Assembly (NCBI GenBank): GCA_963846165.1
Contig: CAWJUU010000001.1
Span: 62,001-126,000 of the forward strand
Reading direction: 5' to 3'
Source of the DNA: WHSW01 sp963846165
Lineage (GTDB): Bacteria; Actinomycetota; Thermoleophilia; Solirubrobacterales; 70-9
DNA length: 64,000 nt
Part shown: positions 54,758 to 63,918 of the stretch, piece by piece
Position numbering within the stretch: the first letter of the stretch is position 1
Layout: every line of letters starts with the position of its first letter
Position numbers and translations under genes: made by a program
The notes under the pieces: generated by a model
What the model was told of the DNA's origin: nothing
Seen by the model: the letters and a program-made list of their open reading frames with translations, nothing else
Databases searched by the model: none

Positions 54758-56103
54758 GGCCGCATCGTAGCCGGGGCGAACCGCCGCGGCCGCTCAGCCG
54801 CGATCGGCCTCCGCGGCGACCAGGGCGTCGCGCCGACTTCGTCGGGCGCCGGCACCGGGCCCGGCGGCTCGGCGCTCCCGCCGCCGGTCCTCGCCGGCCC
54901 GAACGGCCCGGTCGGAACCCAGCCGCGGTAGCGGCGCACGAGCACGAGCAGGCCGACCGCCCCGGCGAGCGCCGAGAGCCCGCCCGCGTAGGCGACCGTG
55001 CCGCGCGGGCCGATCGCCGCCACCAGCAGCCCGCCGGCGGCGAAGGCGCCGAGCTCGGCGGTGTTGCGAATCCCGTTGTAGGCGGCGAAGGCGCGCCCGT
55101 GCATGCGCTCGGGGACGCGGACGTGGATCAGGCTGCGAAACATCACGTTCTTGAGCCCGTGGGCGAGCCCGCCCGCGAACGAGCAGGCGAGGAAGAAGCC
55201 GAGGCTCAGCCACAGCGCCGGCAGCGCCAGCGCTCCGCCCTGGACGGCGGCCGCGGCGAGCCCGGTGGCGGCGACCGCGCCCGCGGCGATCCGCGGCGAG
55301 AGCAGCAGCGCGCCGAGTGCCATCCCGATCGTCCAGATCGAGAGGAAGAGCCCGTAGGCGATGTCGCCGCCGCCCAGCACGTCCTCGACGAAGAACAGCT
55401 CCGCGACCCAGACCGCGGACATGAACAGCAGCGAGCTGAAGGCGACGACCATCGCCAGCGCCAGGGTCCGGTCGGTGAACAGGAAGGCGATCCCGTCGCG
55501 CGCGCGCTGCGTCTCACCCTCGCCGAGCTCGCTCGGCTCGCGGCGCACCCGCAGCGCCAGCGCCGCGACCACCACGCCGGCGAAGGTCGCCGCGTCGACC
55601 AGCATCGCCAGCTCGAGCCCGCCGGCCGCGAACAGCACCCCGCCGAGCAGCGGGCCGAGGCCAAAGCCGATGTAGCGGGCGGTCTCGATGTGCCCGTTTG
55701 CCTCCTGGACGCGGTCGCCGCCGGCGAGCGGTGGCACGAGCGAGAACTCGGCGGGCTGGGAGACGGCGAAGACGACGCCGAGCAGCGCGGTCAGCGCGAG
55801 CACCGGCGCGGTCGCGTCGGTGAACGCGAGTGCCGCCGCGGCGGCGGTGCCGACCACCGAGACCGCGGCCAGCAGCCGGGTCGCCTCGATCCGGTCGACG
55901 AGCAGCCCGGCGTGGCCCGCGACCGCCACCGACGGTCCGAAGAGGCAGACCCAGAGCGCGGCGACCGCATAGCCCGAGTCGGTGGCCTCCTTGACGTGCA
56001 GGCCGAGGGCGACGATCGCGACCCAGTCGCCGAGCGCGGAGAGGCCGACCGAGCCCGCGACGAGGCGGAAATCGCGGTCGCGCAACAGGCTTCCTGCCGT
56101 CAT
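54682..56103 (-). CDS. MFS transporter (12-helix, enterobactin-exporter-like)
   Basis: A 473-residue MFS protein with 12 helices in the first 400 residues. It starts MTAGSLLRDRDFRLVAGSVG, typical of the EntS/MFS_3 group, and has PAEFSLVPPLAGGDRVQEAN and HIETARYIGFGLGPLLGG in the middle. It should export a small molecule. As read, the frame runs 76 bp into the dehydrogenase gene with a nonsense-like tail. In the adjacent frame a stop at 54794 gives the more natural ending DALVAAEADRG, so an indel near the 3' end is likely. Confidence 0.82.
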   Translation of the reverse strand: MTAGSLLRDRDFRLVAGSVGLSALGDWVAIVALGLHVKEATDSGYAVAALWVCLFGPSVAVAGHAGLLVDRIEATRLLAAVSVVGTAAAAALAFTDATAPVLALTALLGVVFAVSQPAEFSLVPPLAGGDRVQEANGHIETARYIGFGLGPLLGGVLFAAGGLELAMLVDAATFAGVVVAALALRVRREPSELGEGETQRARDGIAFLFTDRTLALAMVVAFSSLLFMSAVWVAELFFVEDVLGGGDIAYGLFLSIWTIGMALGALLLSPRIAAGAVAATGLAAAAVQGGALALPALWLSLGFFLACSFAGGLAHGLKNVMFRSLIHVRVPERMHGRAFAAYNGIRNTAELGAFAAGGLLVAAIGPRGTVAYAGGLSALAGAVGLLVLVRRYRGWVPTGPFGPARTGGGSAEPPGPVPAPDEVGATPWSPRRPIAAERPRRFAPATMRPWQPPPPIRSPRPRASSSPERRCRC

Positions 56104-56157
56104 CGGCCGCAGTATCGCGCCCGGCGGCGCCCGGGTTCGGGTCGAGCCGCGGGTGTC

Positions 56158-56948
56158 TCAGCGAGAGCGCCGGCCGGCGGGCGCGGCGTCGTCGGCCGGC
56201 GGGCACTGGACCGTCTCGGGAAGCTGGGCCTGCGCCTCGGCCGCGGCGATCGCGGCCTCGCGCTCGGCGACCAGGCGCTCGTACTCGTTGCGCTCCTGCT
56301 CGTCGGCGATCCCGTCGGCATCCTCGTCGGGGTTCTCCGGGTCGAGGTCCTCGGGCGGCTGTTGCGGGCTCCGGCGGGATCGCCGGGGACGCCGGCGGGG
56401 GAGAGGTCTCCGAGCAGGCCGGCGCCGTCTCGAGCTCGCCGTCGGTGGTGCCGATGGCGCCGCCGAGCTCGCCCCGCGGTCCCGCCTCGGCGTCGACCGA
56501 GCCGCCGCGGCCGGCGTCGATGCCGGCGGGCGTCCTTGCCGTCCGCCTTGGCCTTCGAGACCGAGGTCGAGATCACCTCGCCGTGCTCGTTGCCGGGCTG
56601 CTCGGAGGCGCCGTAGGCGGTGATCCGGACGCTGTAGTGGCCGGCGCCGACGTAGGGGACCCAGAGCGAGGTGCCACCGGCGCCGACCGCGCCGTAGTCG
56701 ACCACCGAGCCGTCGGCACGGGTGACGGTCGCGGTGTAGCTGGTCGCGCCGGGCAGCGCCGTGTAGGAGACGTCGAGCTTGCAGACGACCTCGGCCTCGA
56801 GGACGCCGCAGGAGTCGAGCGAGGTGGAGACGGAGAGCACCGCCGGACCGGGTACCGGCGTCAGCGCCTGATCGGATGCCGCGAGCGCGGGCAGCGGCGC
56901 CGCCAGCGCAAGCAGCGCGAGCAACACGGGTCTGCGTCGAACCGCCAC
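56158..56948 (-). CDS. Secreted protein with Ig/FN3-like domain (frameshifted)
   Basis: From GTG 56948 (AAGGGA 6 bases upstream) a signal peptide VAVRRRPVLLALLALAAPLP is followed by one beta-sandwich-like domain with DSCGVLEAEVVCKLDVSYTA and GAGHYSVRITAYGASEQPGN. After residue 135 the original frame turns into Arg-rich nonsense; two frame changes restore a Gly/Glu-rich linker and an acidic end with PEDLDPENPDEDADGIADEQ, whose stop is at 56158. It is an extracellular or wall-bound protein of unknown function. The Asp-rich segment resembles a thrombospondin type 3 calcium repeat. Confidence 0.65.
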
Positions 56949-56950
56949 GG

Positions 56951-58030
56951 CTATCCCTTCACCTCGGGCGTAAAGGAACCTGCAACCAGCTCCGCGCCCT
57001 GGACGGCCTCGGGCGACGCGTCGGGCTGAACGCTGGTCGCGAGGTAGTAGCGGTAGGGCCCGGCGACCCGCAGCGTCACCTCGTAGGTGGGCTGGCCGGG
57101 CGGCGCCTCGGCGGCGAGGACGACGGTCGTGTCCTCGGGGGTCGGCGCGGGGATTCGCTCGACGACCCGAGCCGAGCCGGCGAGCGACTCGAGCTGGGCG
57201 AGCGACTGGGTGATGAAGGCCGGGAACTCGAGCTTCGGGTCCTCTTCGATCCACAGCGTCGCGTCGGCGCCGCCGTCGGTCGCGACCGCGGCGAAGGTCG
57301 CGCCACCGCTCGGGTTGACCCGCTTCCAGCCCGCGGGCAGCGCGAGCGAGTAGGAGGAGCCGCGGACGAACTCGGTCTTGTTGGAGGCATTCGAGGCGCC
57401 GCCGCCGGCGCCCGCAGAGCCGCCGCCGCCCGCTGCACCGCCGCCGATCTCGCCGGCGGGCGGGGCGACCGCCGTCGCATCGCCACCGGCAGACTCCTCG
57501 GCCGGGCTTGCCGTGGGGTTCGGCTCGTCGCCGTCGCCCTGGAGCAGGAGCAGGCCGCCGATCACCAGGACCGCGGCGATCGGGATGCTCGCCAGCCGCC
57601 AGGTGCGGCTCTCGGGGTTGAGCTTCGGCAGCTTGGGCCTGGCGAGCTTCGGCGTCGGGATCGAGAGCTTCGGCAGGGCCGGCTTGCGGATCCGCGGGCG
57701 TCGCGGAGAGTCGGCTACCTCGGGCTGCGGGTCGGCGACGGCCTCGCGCTCTGTCTCGACCTCGACCGGCGCCGCCTCGGTCAACTCGGGCACCGCCGCC
57801 TCGAGTTCCTCGATCTCGAGTTCCTCGATCAGCTCGGCGTCGAAGTCCTGCGCGCATCCCGCGCAGCGCAGCCGCCGCACGGCTCCGGCCGGGAGCGCGC
57901 TCGGCAGCCGCACGCGGGTCGCCTCGCCGCAGGCGGCGTGGTGTGCAGCGACTACCCTCGCGGGCACGCTGGCAGGCGGCTCCGGGAAGCCCCCGTTGGT
58001 GGCGTCTTCAAGCAGCAGTGTGCGCTCCAC
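56951..58030 (-). CDS. Zinc-ribbon, single-pass membrane protein with extracellular domain
   Basis: A 359-residue protein. The N-terminal cytosolic part has paired Cys in HAACGEATRVRLPSALPAGA and RRLRCAGCAQDF, a probable zinc ribbon, then an acidic and a Pro/Lys-rich linker with repeated PKL. One helix (IPIAAVLVIGGLLLLQGDGD) crosses the membrane, and after a Gly-rich stretch a domain starting FVRGSSYSLALPAGWKRVNP resembles LpqN/PsbP-like lipoprotein folds. It ends 2 bp before the secreted protein gene, so the two form an operon. Function unknown. Confidence 0.75.
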   Translation of the reverse strand: MERTLLLEDATNGGFPEPPASVPARVVAAHHAACGEATRVRLPSALPAGAVRRLRCAGCAQDFDAELIEELEIEELEAAVPELTEAAPVEVETEREAVADPQPEVADSPRRPRIRKPALPKLSIPTPKLARPKLPKLNPESRTWRLASIPIAAVLVIGGLLLLQGDGDEPNPTASPAEESAGGDATAVAPPAGEIGGGAAGGGGSAGAGGGASNASNKTEFVRGSSYSLALPAGWKRVNPSGGATFAAVATDGGADATLWIEEDPKLEFPAFITQSLAQLESLAGSARVVERIPAPTPEDTTVVLAAEAPPGQPTYEVTLRVAGPYRYYLATSVQPDASPEAVQGAELVAGSFTPEVKG

Positions 58031-58140
58031 TGGTTCCTCATCGGGCAGCGTAGGGGAGAGCTTGAGGCGTGCGTAGGCACGAACCAGCGCCCCCGCGGTT
58101 GCTCACACATACCAGGGTCCGCGGATGAGAACATGCAGGC

Positions 58141-59757
58141 ATGGCCGTGGGGGCTATGACCTCGCTCTACCGGCGGCTCGGCGGCCGGTATCCGTTCGTC
58201 TTCCTCGCGATCGAGCTGCAGTCGGCGCTCTTCGTCGTCGCCGGGACGCTCGCCCTGTTCACCTTCTACTACGAGGGCGATGCGAATGAGTACCTGCTCG
58301 TGCTCGCGATCGCGCTTGCGCTGACCGAGCTCGCGATCATCGCCGCGCTCGTGCGCGCTCGGCCGTTGTTGAGCCCGGTGCGCACCTGGATCGACGGCGA
58401 GCGCGACCCCGAGGCGACCCAGCGGGCGTGGGCGGCGGCGGTCGGCCTGCCGCTCTACCTGATCAAGCGCGACATGCCCGTGCCGGTGGTCCTGAGCGCG
58501 ATCCTGACCTGCATCGCCGGGACGATCATCCTCGACCTGAGCTGGCTCGCCTTCTTCGCCTTCGCCGCCGGCGCCGCGATCGCGATCGGCTACTCGTCGA
58601 TGCTCCACTACCTCGCGGTCGAAGCGGGGATGCGCCCGGTGCTGCTCGAGATCAACTCGATCCTGACGCGGCGCAAGGCGGCCGACTTCTGGGCCGTGCC
58701 GCTGCGCACCCGGCTGATCGTCGCGCTGCCGCTGATCAACCTGATCACCGGGCTCGCCGTCGCCGCACTCACCTCAGACGGCGGCGGCGGTGCGAACCTC
58801 GGCGCCGACGTGTTGATCGCGTTGCTGGTCGCGACGACGATCTCGCTCGAGCTCACGGTGATGCTCTCGAAGTCGATCCTGCGCCCGTTGCGCGACCTCG
58901 AGCGGGCGGTCGAGCGGGTGCGCGAGGGCCGCTACGACGTCTCGGTGCCGGTGACCACCGGCGACGAGCTCGGCGACCTCGCCGCGAGCTTCAACCAGAT
59001 GATCGAGGGGCTCGCCGAGCGCGAGAAGATCCGCGAGGCCTTCGGCACCTACCTCGACGAGGAGGTCGCCGAGTACATCCTCTCCGAGGGCTTCACCGAG
59101 GAGGGGGTCGAGGTCGAGGTCACGGTGATGTTCTGCGACGTGCGCAACTTCACCGAGTTCGCCTCCGACGCGACGCCGCAGGAGGTGGTCGCGGCGCTCA
59201 ACCGGCTGTTCGAGGTGATCGTGCCGATCATCGCCCGCCACGGCGGCCACGTCGACAAGTTCGAGGGCGACGGGCTGCTGGCGGTCTTCGGCGCCCCGCA
59301 GCCGTTCCTCGACCACGCCGACCGCGCGGTGCGCGCCGCGTGCGAGATCGGGACGGCGGTAAACGAGCGCGGCGAGGCCGGCGAGCTGCGGGTCGGGGTC
59401 GGGGTCAACACCGGCGAGGTGGTCGCGGGAGCGATCGGCGGCGCCGGGCGGCTCAACTTCTCGGTCATCGGCGGGGCCGTCAACGTCGCCGCCCGGGTCG
59501 AGGATCAGACCCGCGAGACCGACGACAGCATCCTGATCACCGGCGAGACCTGGAAGCGGCTCTCGCACCAGTTCGAGGCCGAGAGCCGCGGCAAGGCAGA
59601 GCTGCGCGGCGTCAGCGAGCCGGTCTCGCTCTACGCGCCGAAGCTCGCCGGACAGGGGGAGCCCGAGCCGGCGCCCGAGCCGGTCGGCGCCGCCCGGCGC
59701 GACGCCGCGGGCACCTCGCGGCTTCGCCGCCTGCGCCGCCGCCGGATCCGCGGCTGA
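58141..59757 (+). CDS. Membrane class III adenylate/guanylate cyclase with HAMP domain
   Basis: A 538-residue protein. Six hydrophobic helices in two groups fill residues 15-255, a HAMP domain follows (RPLRDLERAVERVREGRYDV, ending near FNQMIEGLAE), and then a class III cyclase domain with VMFCDVRNFTEFASDATPQE, KFEGDGLLAVFGAP carrying the second metal Asp, and SVIGGAVNVAARVEDQTRE. It should make cAMP or cGMP in the cytosol in response to a membrane signal. All catalytic positions appear present. It is divergent from the zinc-ribbon protein. Confidence 0.92.
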   Translation: MAVGAMTSLYRRLGGRYPFVFLAIELQSALFVVAGTLALFTFYYEGDANEYLLVLAIALALTELAIIAALVRARPLLSPVRTWIDGERDPEATQRAWAAAVGLPLYLIKRDMPVPVVLSAILTCIAGTIILDLSWLAFFAFAAGAAIAIGYSSMLHYLAVEAGMRPVLLEINSILTRRKAADFWAVPLRTRLIVALPLINLITGLAVAALTSDGGGGANLGADVLIALLVATTISLELTVMLSKSILRPLRDLERAVERVREGRYDVSVPVTTGDELGDLAASFNQMIEGLAEREKIREAFGTYLDEEVAEYILSEGFTEEGVEVEVTVMFCDVRNFTEFASDATPQEVVAALNRLFEVIVPIIARHGGHVDKFEGDGLLAVFGAPQPFLDHADRAVRAACEIGTAVNERGEAGELRVGVGVNTGEVVAGAIGGAGRLNFSVIGGAVNVAARVEDQTRETDDSILITGETWKRLSHQFEAESRGKAELRGVSEPVSLYAPKLAGQGEPEPAPEPVGAARRDAAGTSRLRRLRRRRIRG

Positions 59758-59785
59758 CCGCCCCCGGCGCGGCTAGGCTGCGCGC

Positions 59786-60289
59786 GTGATCCGCTTCCTC
59801 ACCTGGCTCGGGATCGTCTGCCTGGTCGGCGGGATCGTGCTCACGGTGATCGATGCGCGCGACAACGCGCCGATCGCGATCCCGCTGGTCCTGGTCGCGT
59901 TCGGGATCTCGGTCCTGCTCGCGATCCGCCGCGGCTACCACAAGGTCCGCGGCGTGGTCGACGACGCGCGCATGCTGATGTCCGGCGAGATCCAGCACGC
60001 GCGGGTGGTCGACGTCGGCGCTCCGAAGGGGATCTTCAACCCCGAGTCGACCGTGCAGCTCGAGCTCGAGGGCGAGGACGGCACCGTCCGCAGCTTCGAG
60101 CGCGAGATCCCGGTGCCGTTTCCGGTCGCCTGGAGCCACCGGCTCGGCAAGCGCTTCAACGTCCCCCTGCTCGGCAACACCGACCTCGGCGAGCTGATGG
60201 CGTTCGAGCTGCGCCGCGAGGGGATGGACGTGGATCTCGCCCGCCCGCCGCGGCCGCCGGCAGGTGAGGAGACCGTGCGCAGCGGGTAA
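59786..60289 (+). CDS. Two-helix membrane protein, paralogue of the next gene
   Basis: A 167-residue protein. Two helices at residues 4-22 and 29-47 are followed by a soluble beta-rich domain with EREIPVPFPVAWSHRLGKRF. The latter motif recurs in the next gene, so the two are related, and this one adds a membrane anchor. A TAGGCT box ends 6 bases before GTG 59786, the clearest leaderless layout in the window. No known family is recognised. Confidence 0.7.
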   Translation: MIRFLTWLGIVCLVGGIVLTVIDARDNAPIAIPLVLVAFGISVLLAIRRGYHKVRGVVDDARMLMSGEIQHARVVDVGAPKGIFNPESTVQLELEGEDGTVRSFEREIPVPFPVAWSHRLGKRFNVPLLGNTDLGELMAFELRREGMDVDLARPPRPPAGEETVRSG

Positions 60290-60298
60290 CCGCCTCGC

Positions 60299-60610
60299 AT
60301 GGGCAAGCTCCGCTACCTGAATCCGTGTCTGATCCGCGACGTCGCCCGCCAGATCCGCCGCGCGAGCGGAGGCGGTGGTCCGAAGCGCCTGCGGCTGGTC
60401 AGCGTCGGCCACCCGCGCGGAGTCTTGATCCCGACCTCGCGGATCGTGCTCGAGCTCGAGGTGCGCGACGGCACCAAGACGCGGTTCGAGCCCGAGGTCC
60501 CGGTCCCGTGGCCCTATGCCTGGAGCTGGCGGCTCGCGCACCGCCTCGGCGTGCCGCTGGTGCGCTCGGTCGAGCCCGAGAAGGTCAGCTTCTCGGTCGG
60601 CTTGCGCTGA
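60299..60610 (+). CDS. Soluble small paralogue of the preceding protein
   Basis: A 103-residue protein with no membrane helix. PEVPVPWPYAWSWRLAHRLG aligns with EREIPVPFPVAWSHRLGKRF of its upstream neighbour, and IVLELEVRDGTKTRFE with its VQLELEGEDGTVRSFE, so it is a truncated tandem duplicate of the soluble domain. It starts 9 bp after the previous stop and is probably co-transcribed. Function unknown. Confidence 0.7.
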   Translation: MGKLRYLNPCLIRDVARQIRRASGGGGPKRLRLVSVGHPRGVLIPTSRIVLELEVRDGTKTRFEPEVPVPWPYAWSWRLAHRLGVPLVRSVEPEKVSFSVGLR

Positions 60611-60720
60611 CTGCACTCCGCGCCCGGTCGGGCGTCCGTGCGGCGTCGACCCTGGACATTCGTACTACCCCACTACTACAGTTTGAGCGCTCGATCCAGG
60701 CGCCGATCTACCTCATATCG

Positions 60721-60873
60721 ATGAGTGCGCAGCCTCAACTCTCCCCCTGGCGCCCGCCCCCTCCGGGTGATCCCGTGCCGCCGTTCAGGAGCCCGGTGAT
60801 CATCACCCTGGCGCCACCGGTCCCGCTGCCGAGCCTGCGCCGCTCGCTGCGCCCCGCGCACCGCCTCGGCTGA
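60721..60873 (+). CDS. Possible Pro-rich 50-residue protein
   Basis: A short open frame from ATG 60721, ending at TGA 60873, that encodes SAQPQLSPWRPPPPGDPVPP and an ending with LRRSLRPAHRLG. There is no ribosome-binding site before the ATG. It is 23 bp from the convergent secreted protein gene. High-GC Pro/Arg-rich content is what chance frames look like here, so it is listed only as a weak candidate in an otherwise empty 287-bp gap. Confidence 0.2.
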   Translation: MSAQPQLSPWRPPPPGDPVPPFRSPVIITLAPPVPLPSLRRSLRPAHRLG

Positions 60874-60897
60874 CCCTCGCGGTCGGAATGCCCGAAG

Positions 60898-61227
60898 CTA
60901 GGCGCCGTACTTGAACCGGATGTGCTGGTGCGCGCCGTCCTTGCGCCGGGTGCAGTTGGTGCGCCAGACCTCGTCGCCGATCTGGTCCTCCGAGCAGCGC
61001 CAGCCCCTCGGGCTCGGGTCGCCGTGGAAGACGTACTGGTTGGCGACCTTGCGCGCCACCGAGCAGGCGACGTTGTAGCCCTTCAGGCCCCACCAGCCCG
61101 CGCCTTGATCGAGGCTGCGACCGCAGTGCACGTCCCAGCCGTGCGAGGGCTCGGCGGCGGCGGGGGAGGCGACGGCGAACGAAGCGGCGACGGTGAGGAC
61201 GACGGCAAGCTTGCGGATTGTCTTCAT
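60898..61227 (-). CDS. Small secreted Cys-containing protein
   Basis: A 109-residue protein with a classic signal peptide MKTIRKLAVVLTVAASFAVA ending SPAAAEP. The mature part has four Cys (WDVHCGRSLD, NVACSVARKV, WRCSED, TNCTRR), enough for two disulfides, and ends HQHIRFKYGA. The ATG at 61227 is used because it starts the signal peptide. It has no recognised family; the size and Cys count would fit a small secreted inhibitor or binding protein. Confidence 0.7.
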   Translation of the reverse strand: MKTIRKLAVVLTVAASFAVASPAAAEPSHGWDVHCGRSLDQGAGWWGLKGYNVACSVARKVANQYVFHGDPSPRGWRCSEDQIGDEVWRTNCTRRKDGAHQHIRFKYGA

Positions 61228-61302
61228 GGAGCGCAACCTACCTCAGCGTCGCGGCCTTGGCAACGGCTCGCGCCCGCTCGGCGGCCCATAAGCTACGAGG
61301 CG

Positions 61303-62980
61303 ATGGCGACGACCGAGGAGAGCGCCCGCGCCGAGGGCGCCGGCGGCGAGGCCGAGAGCGGCCCCGTCCACGGCGGCAAGCTCGTCACCCGGGCGCTGAA
61401 GTCGCGCGGCGTCGACAAGCTCTTCACCCTCTCCGGCGGCCACCTGTTCTCGATCTACGACGGCTGCGTCGCCGACGGGATCGAGCTCATCGACACCCGC
61501 CACGAGCAGGCGGCGGCGTGGGCGGCCGAGGGCTATGCGAAGGCGACCCGCAAGCCCGGGATCGCGGCGCTCACCGCCGGCCCCGGGGTCACCAACGGGA
61601 TGAGCGCGATGGCGGGGGCGAAGTTCAACCGCTCGCCGCTGGTCGTGCTCGGCGGCCGCGCGCCCGAGATGCGCTGGGGCTCGGGCAGCCTCCAGGAGAT
61701 CGACCACCTGCCGTTCACCGCCCCGGTGACCAAGTCGGCCGAGACGGTCAAGGCCACCGGCGAGATCCCCGAGGCGACCGCGCGCGCGATCGACACCGCG
61801 CTGACCCAGCCGAGCGGCCCGACCTACGTCGACTACCCGCTCGACATCGTCTTCATGGAGGGCGAGGGCGAGCTGCCCGCGCCGACCGTCGCCGCCGCGC
61901 CCGCGGCCGAGCGCACCGACGAGGCGGCGACGATGCTCGCCGAGGCCGAGCGCCCGGTGATCATGGCCGGCACCGGCGTCTACTGGTCGCACGCCGAGGA
62001 GGAGCTCCAGCGGCTCGCCGAGTCGCTCGGGATCCCGGTCTTCCTCAACGGCATGGGCCGGGGCTGCGTGCCCGCCGACCACGAGCTCTGCTTCTCGCGC
62101 ACCCGCGGCAAGGCCTTGAAGGAGGCCGACGTCGCGCTCGTGATCGGCGTCCCGCTCGACTTCCGGCTCGGCTTCGGCGGCAGCTTCGGCGAGGAGACGA
62201 AGCTGATCTGGCTCGACGAGGCGGCGAACGAGCTCACCGCCAACCGCAAGCCCGACCTCGAGCTGGTCGGCGGGATCGCGGCGACGCTCGCGGCGATGCA
62301 CGAGGGCGAGGGCGGCGCCGGGGCGCGGGCGAAGACCGACGCCTGGGTCGAGGCGCTTCGAGGCCGAGGAGGACGAGAAGCGAGCGGGGAGACCGCCGAG
62401 CTCACCGACGACCGCGCCCCGCTTCACCCGCTGCGCGATCTACGGCGAGCTCGCGCAGATGCTCGACCGCAACGCGATCGTGATCGGCGACGGCGGCGAC
62501 TTCGTCTCCTACGCCGGCCGCGTCGTCAACACCTACGAGCCCGGCTGCTGGATGGACCCCGGCCCCTACGGCTGTCTCGGCGCCGGCCCCGGCCAGGCAA
62601 TCGGCGCCAAGGTCGCCCACCCCGACCGCCAGGTCGTCTGCCTGCTCGGCGACGGCGCCTTCGGCTTCTCCGGCCTCGAGTTCGACACCATGGCCCGCCA
62701 CAACCTCCCCGTCGTCGGCATCATCGGCAACAACGGCATCTGGGCCCTCGAATACCACCCGATGAAGTTCCTCTACGGCTACCAGGTCGCCGCGGAGCTG
62801 CGGCCGGCGACGCGCTATGACGAGGTCGTCCAGGCGCTCGGCGGGCACGGGGAGCTGGTGCGGCATCCGAGCGAGCTGCAGCCGGCGCTCGAGCGGGCGT
62901 TCGCGAGCGGCAAGCCGGCGCTGGTGAACGTGCTGACGGATCCTGAGGTGGTGTATCCGCGGAAGGCGGTGCTGGCGTAG
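61303..62980 (+). CDS. Thiamine-diphosphate enzyme, acetolactate synthase-like (two frameshifts)
   Basis: Joined frames give about 560 residues. The N-domain has TRALKSRGVDKLFTLSGGHL and the catalytic Glu in IDTRHEQAAAWAAEGYAKAT; the centre ends near DAWVEALR. At about 62360 and 62440 the frame changes twice, then the TPP domain follows, read in the frame of 62459-62980, with CLLGDGAFGFSGLEFDTMAR, a GDG(x)NN motif ending GNNGIWALE, to the stop at 62980. Acetolactate synthase-like enzymes join two pyruvates or decarboxylate 2-ketoacids such as oxalyl-CoA. No regulatory subunit gene is near. A TAAGCT box lies 8 bases before the ATG. Confidence 0.82.
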
Positions 62981-63010
62981 GCGCTGAGGTGCCATGAAGC
63001 CTTACGACCA

Positions 63011-63057
63011 GTCGCTTCACACGCGAGAGGTCGCTGGTTCGAAACCAGCCGCGCCCA
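63011..63057 (+). tRNA. tRNA-Val (CAC) 3' fragment, probable attachment site
   Basis: The 47 bp match the 3' half of a tRNA: anticodon arm GTCGC-TTCACAC-GCGAG with anticodon CAC, AGGTC, T arm GCTGG-TTCGAAA-CCAGC, and the 3' acceptor strand CGCGCCC plus A. The 5' half (which should begin GGGCGCG and hold a D arm) is absent; unrelated bases precede it. A 3' tRNA end without its 5' half is what an integrated element leaves at its far boundary. Confidence 0.75.
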
Positions 63058-63570
63058 TCGAGGAAGTCCCGCAGTACAGGAAACAATTCGGAAACGCTGG
63101 CTAGGAGCGGCCAGCGGTCTGAGCGCTCGGCTCTCGCTGCCCGCTGCCGGGCTGGGCCTCCATCAAGCTCTTGCTCCGCACAAGCTTCCATGCAGCGCGC
63201 AGGGAGTCTTCACGCGATCGGGAGGGAACGTCCCCAGCATGAGCTTCCGCGTGTTGCCGTCGTACTTAAGCGAAGGTACGAGAAGGACGCGGGCGACCCT
63301 TGAACTCCTGTAGCTCGATGCTCGCCGTCGCGCTCGCCCATGCCGGCAGCCTTACCAGCCGCTTTGAGCGCACCCCCGCGGCGGCGTCCTGCTCCGCCGC
63401 TCGCTCCGCCTCTCCCGCCCAGGGCGAGCGCCAGACGGGGAGCTTCCGCCGGCGCGGCCCAGCGTCGGTTCTCGCACGCGAACTCATGCCTACTTGCGAT
63501 GCTCTCGGCTGAGAAAGCAAGCCGCCCGCCTCTCCTCCCACCCCCGCCGCCTCCAGCGCGGCGACTCGCG
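63058..63570. other. About 500 bp without a recognisable gene
   Basis: Between the tRNA-Val fragment and the vsr remnant there is no convincing open frame on either strand. Codon-position GC is irregular, and the sequence is less GC-biased than the rest of the window. A short inverted repeat built on CGTAC/GTACG lies at about 63260-63281. It is probably decayed island DNA. Confidence 0.5.
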
Positions 63571-63918
63571 GGCCATGCAGGGGAACCGCCGAACCGATCG
63601 CAGCCGGAGGTCGCGCTGCGCCGTGCCTTCACGCCGACGGGCTTCGGTTTCGGAAGGATCGCCCCATTGACGCCGGGGATCGCCGCGTGAAGGCAGACAT
63701 CGTGTTCTCCCGTCAGCGTCTCGCGGTCTTCGTGGACGGTTGCTTCTGGCATGGATGTCCGGAGCATCGTCGGATGCCGGCGAGCAACGTCGATTACTGG
63801 GAGGCGAAGATCGAGCGCAGCAGCTCGGGATCGGCGCACCGATGGTCTTGACAACCGGCGATGGCGGGTGCTTCGCTTCTGGGAACACGTCCCTGCAGAG
63901 GAAGCCGCGCAGCTGTAA
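63571..63918 (+). pseudogene. vsr (very-short-patch-repair endonuclease) remnant
   Basis: The conserved blocks of Vsr appear in order but in different frames: SQPEVALRRA near 63600, LRFRKDRPIDAGDRRVKADI then VFSRQRLAVFVDGCFWHGCP and EHRRMPASNVDYWEAKIERS in one frame to about 63830, then WRVLRFWEHVPAEEAAQL in another to the stop at 63918. The active-site Asp (FVDGCFWHGCPEH) is intact. Vsr nicks T-G mismatches left by cytosine methylation. At least two frameshifts break it. Whether a dcm-type methylase follows lies outside the window. Confidence 0.8.

Noticed and set aside
54682..54793. C-terminal extension of the MFS transporter into the dehydrogenase gene
   Set aside because: The extra residues are Pro/Arg-rich nonsense, the adjacent frame has a natural stop at 54794, and the dehydrogenase has its own leaderless start here.
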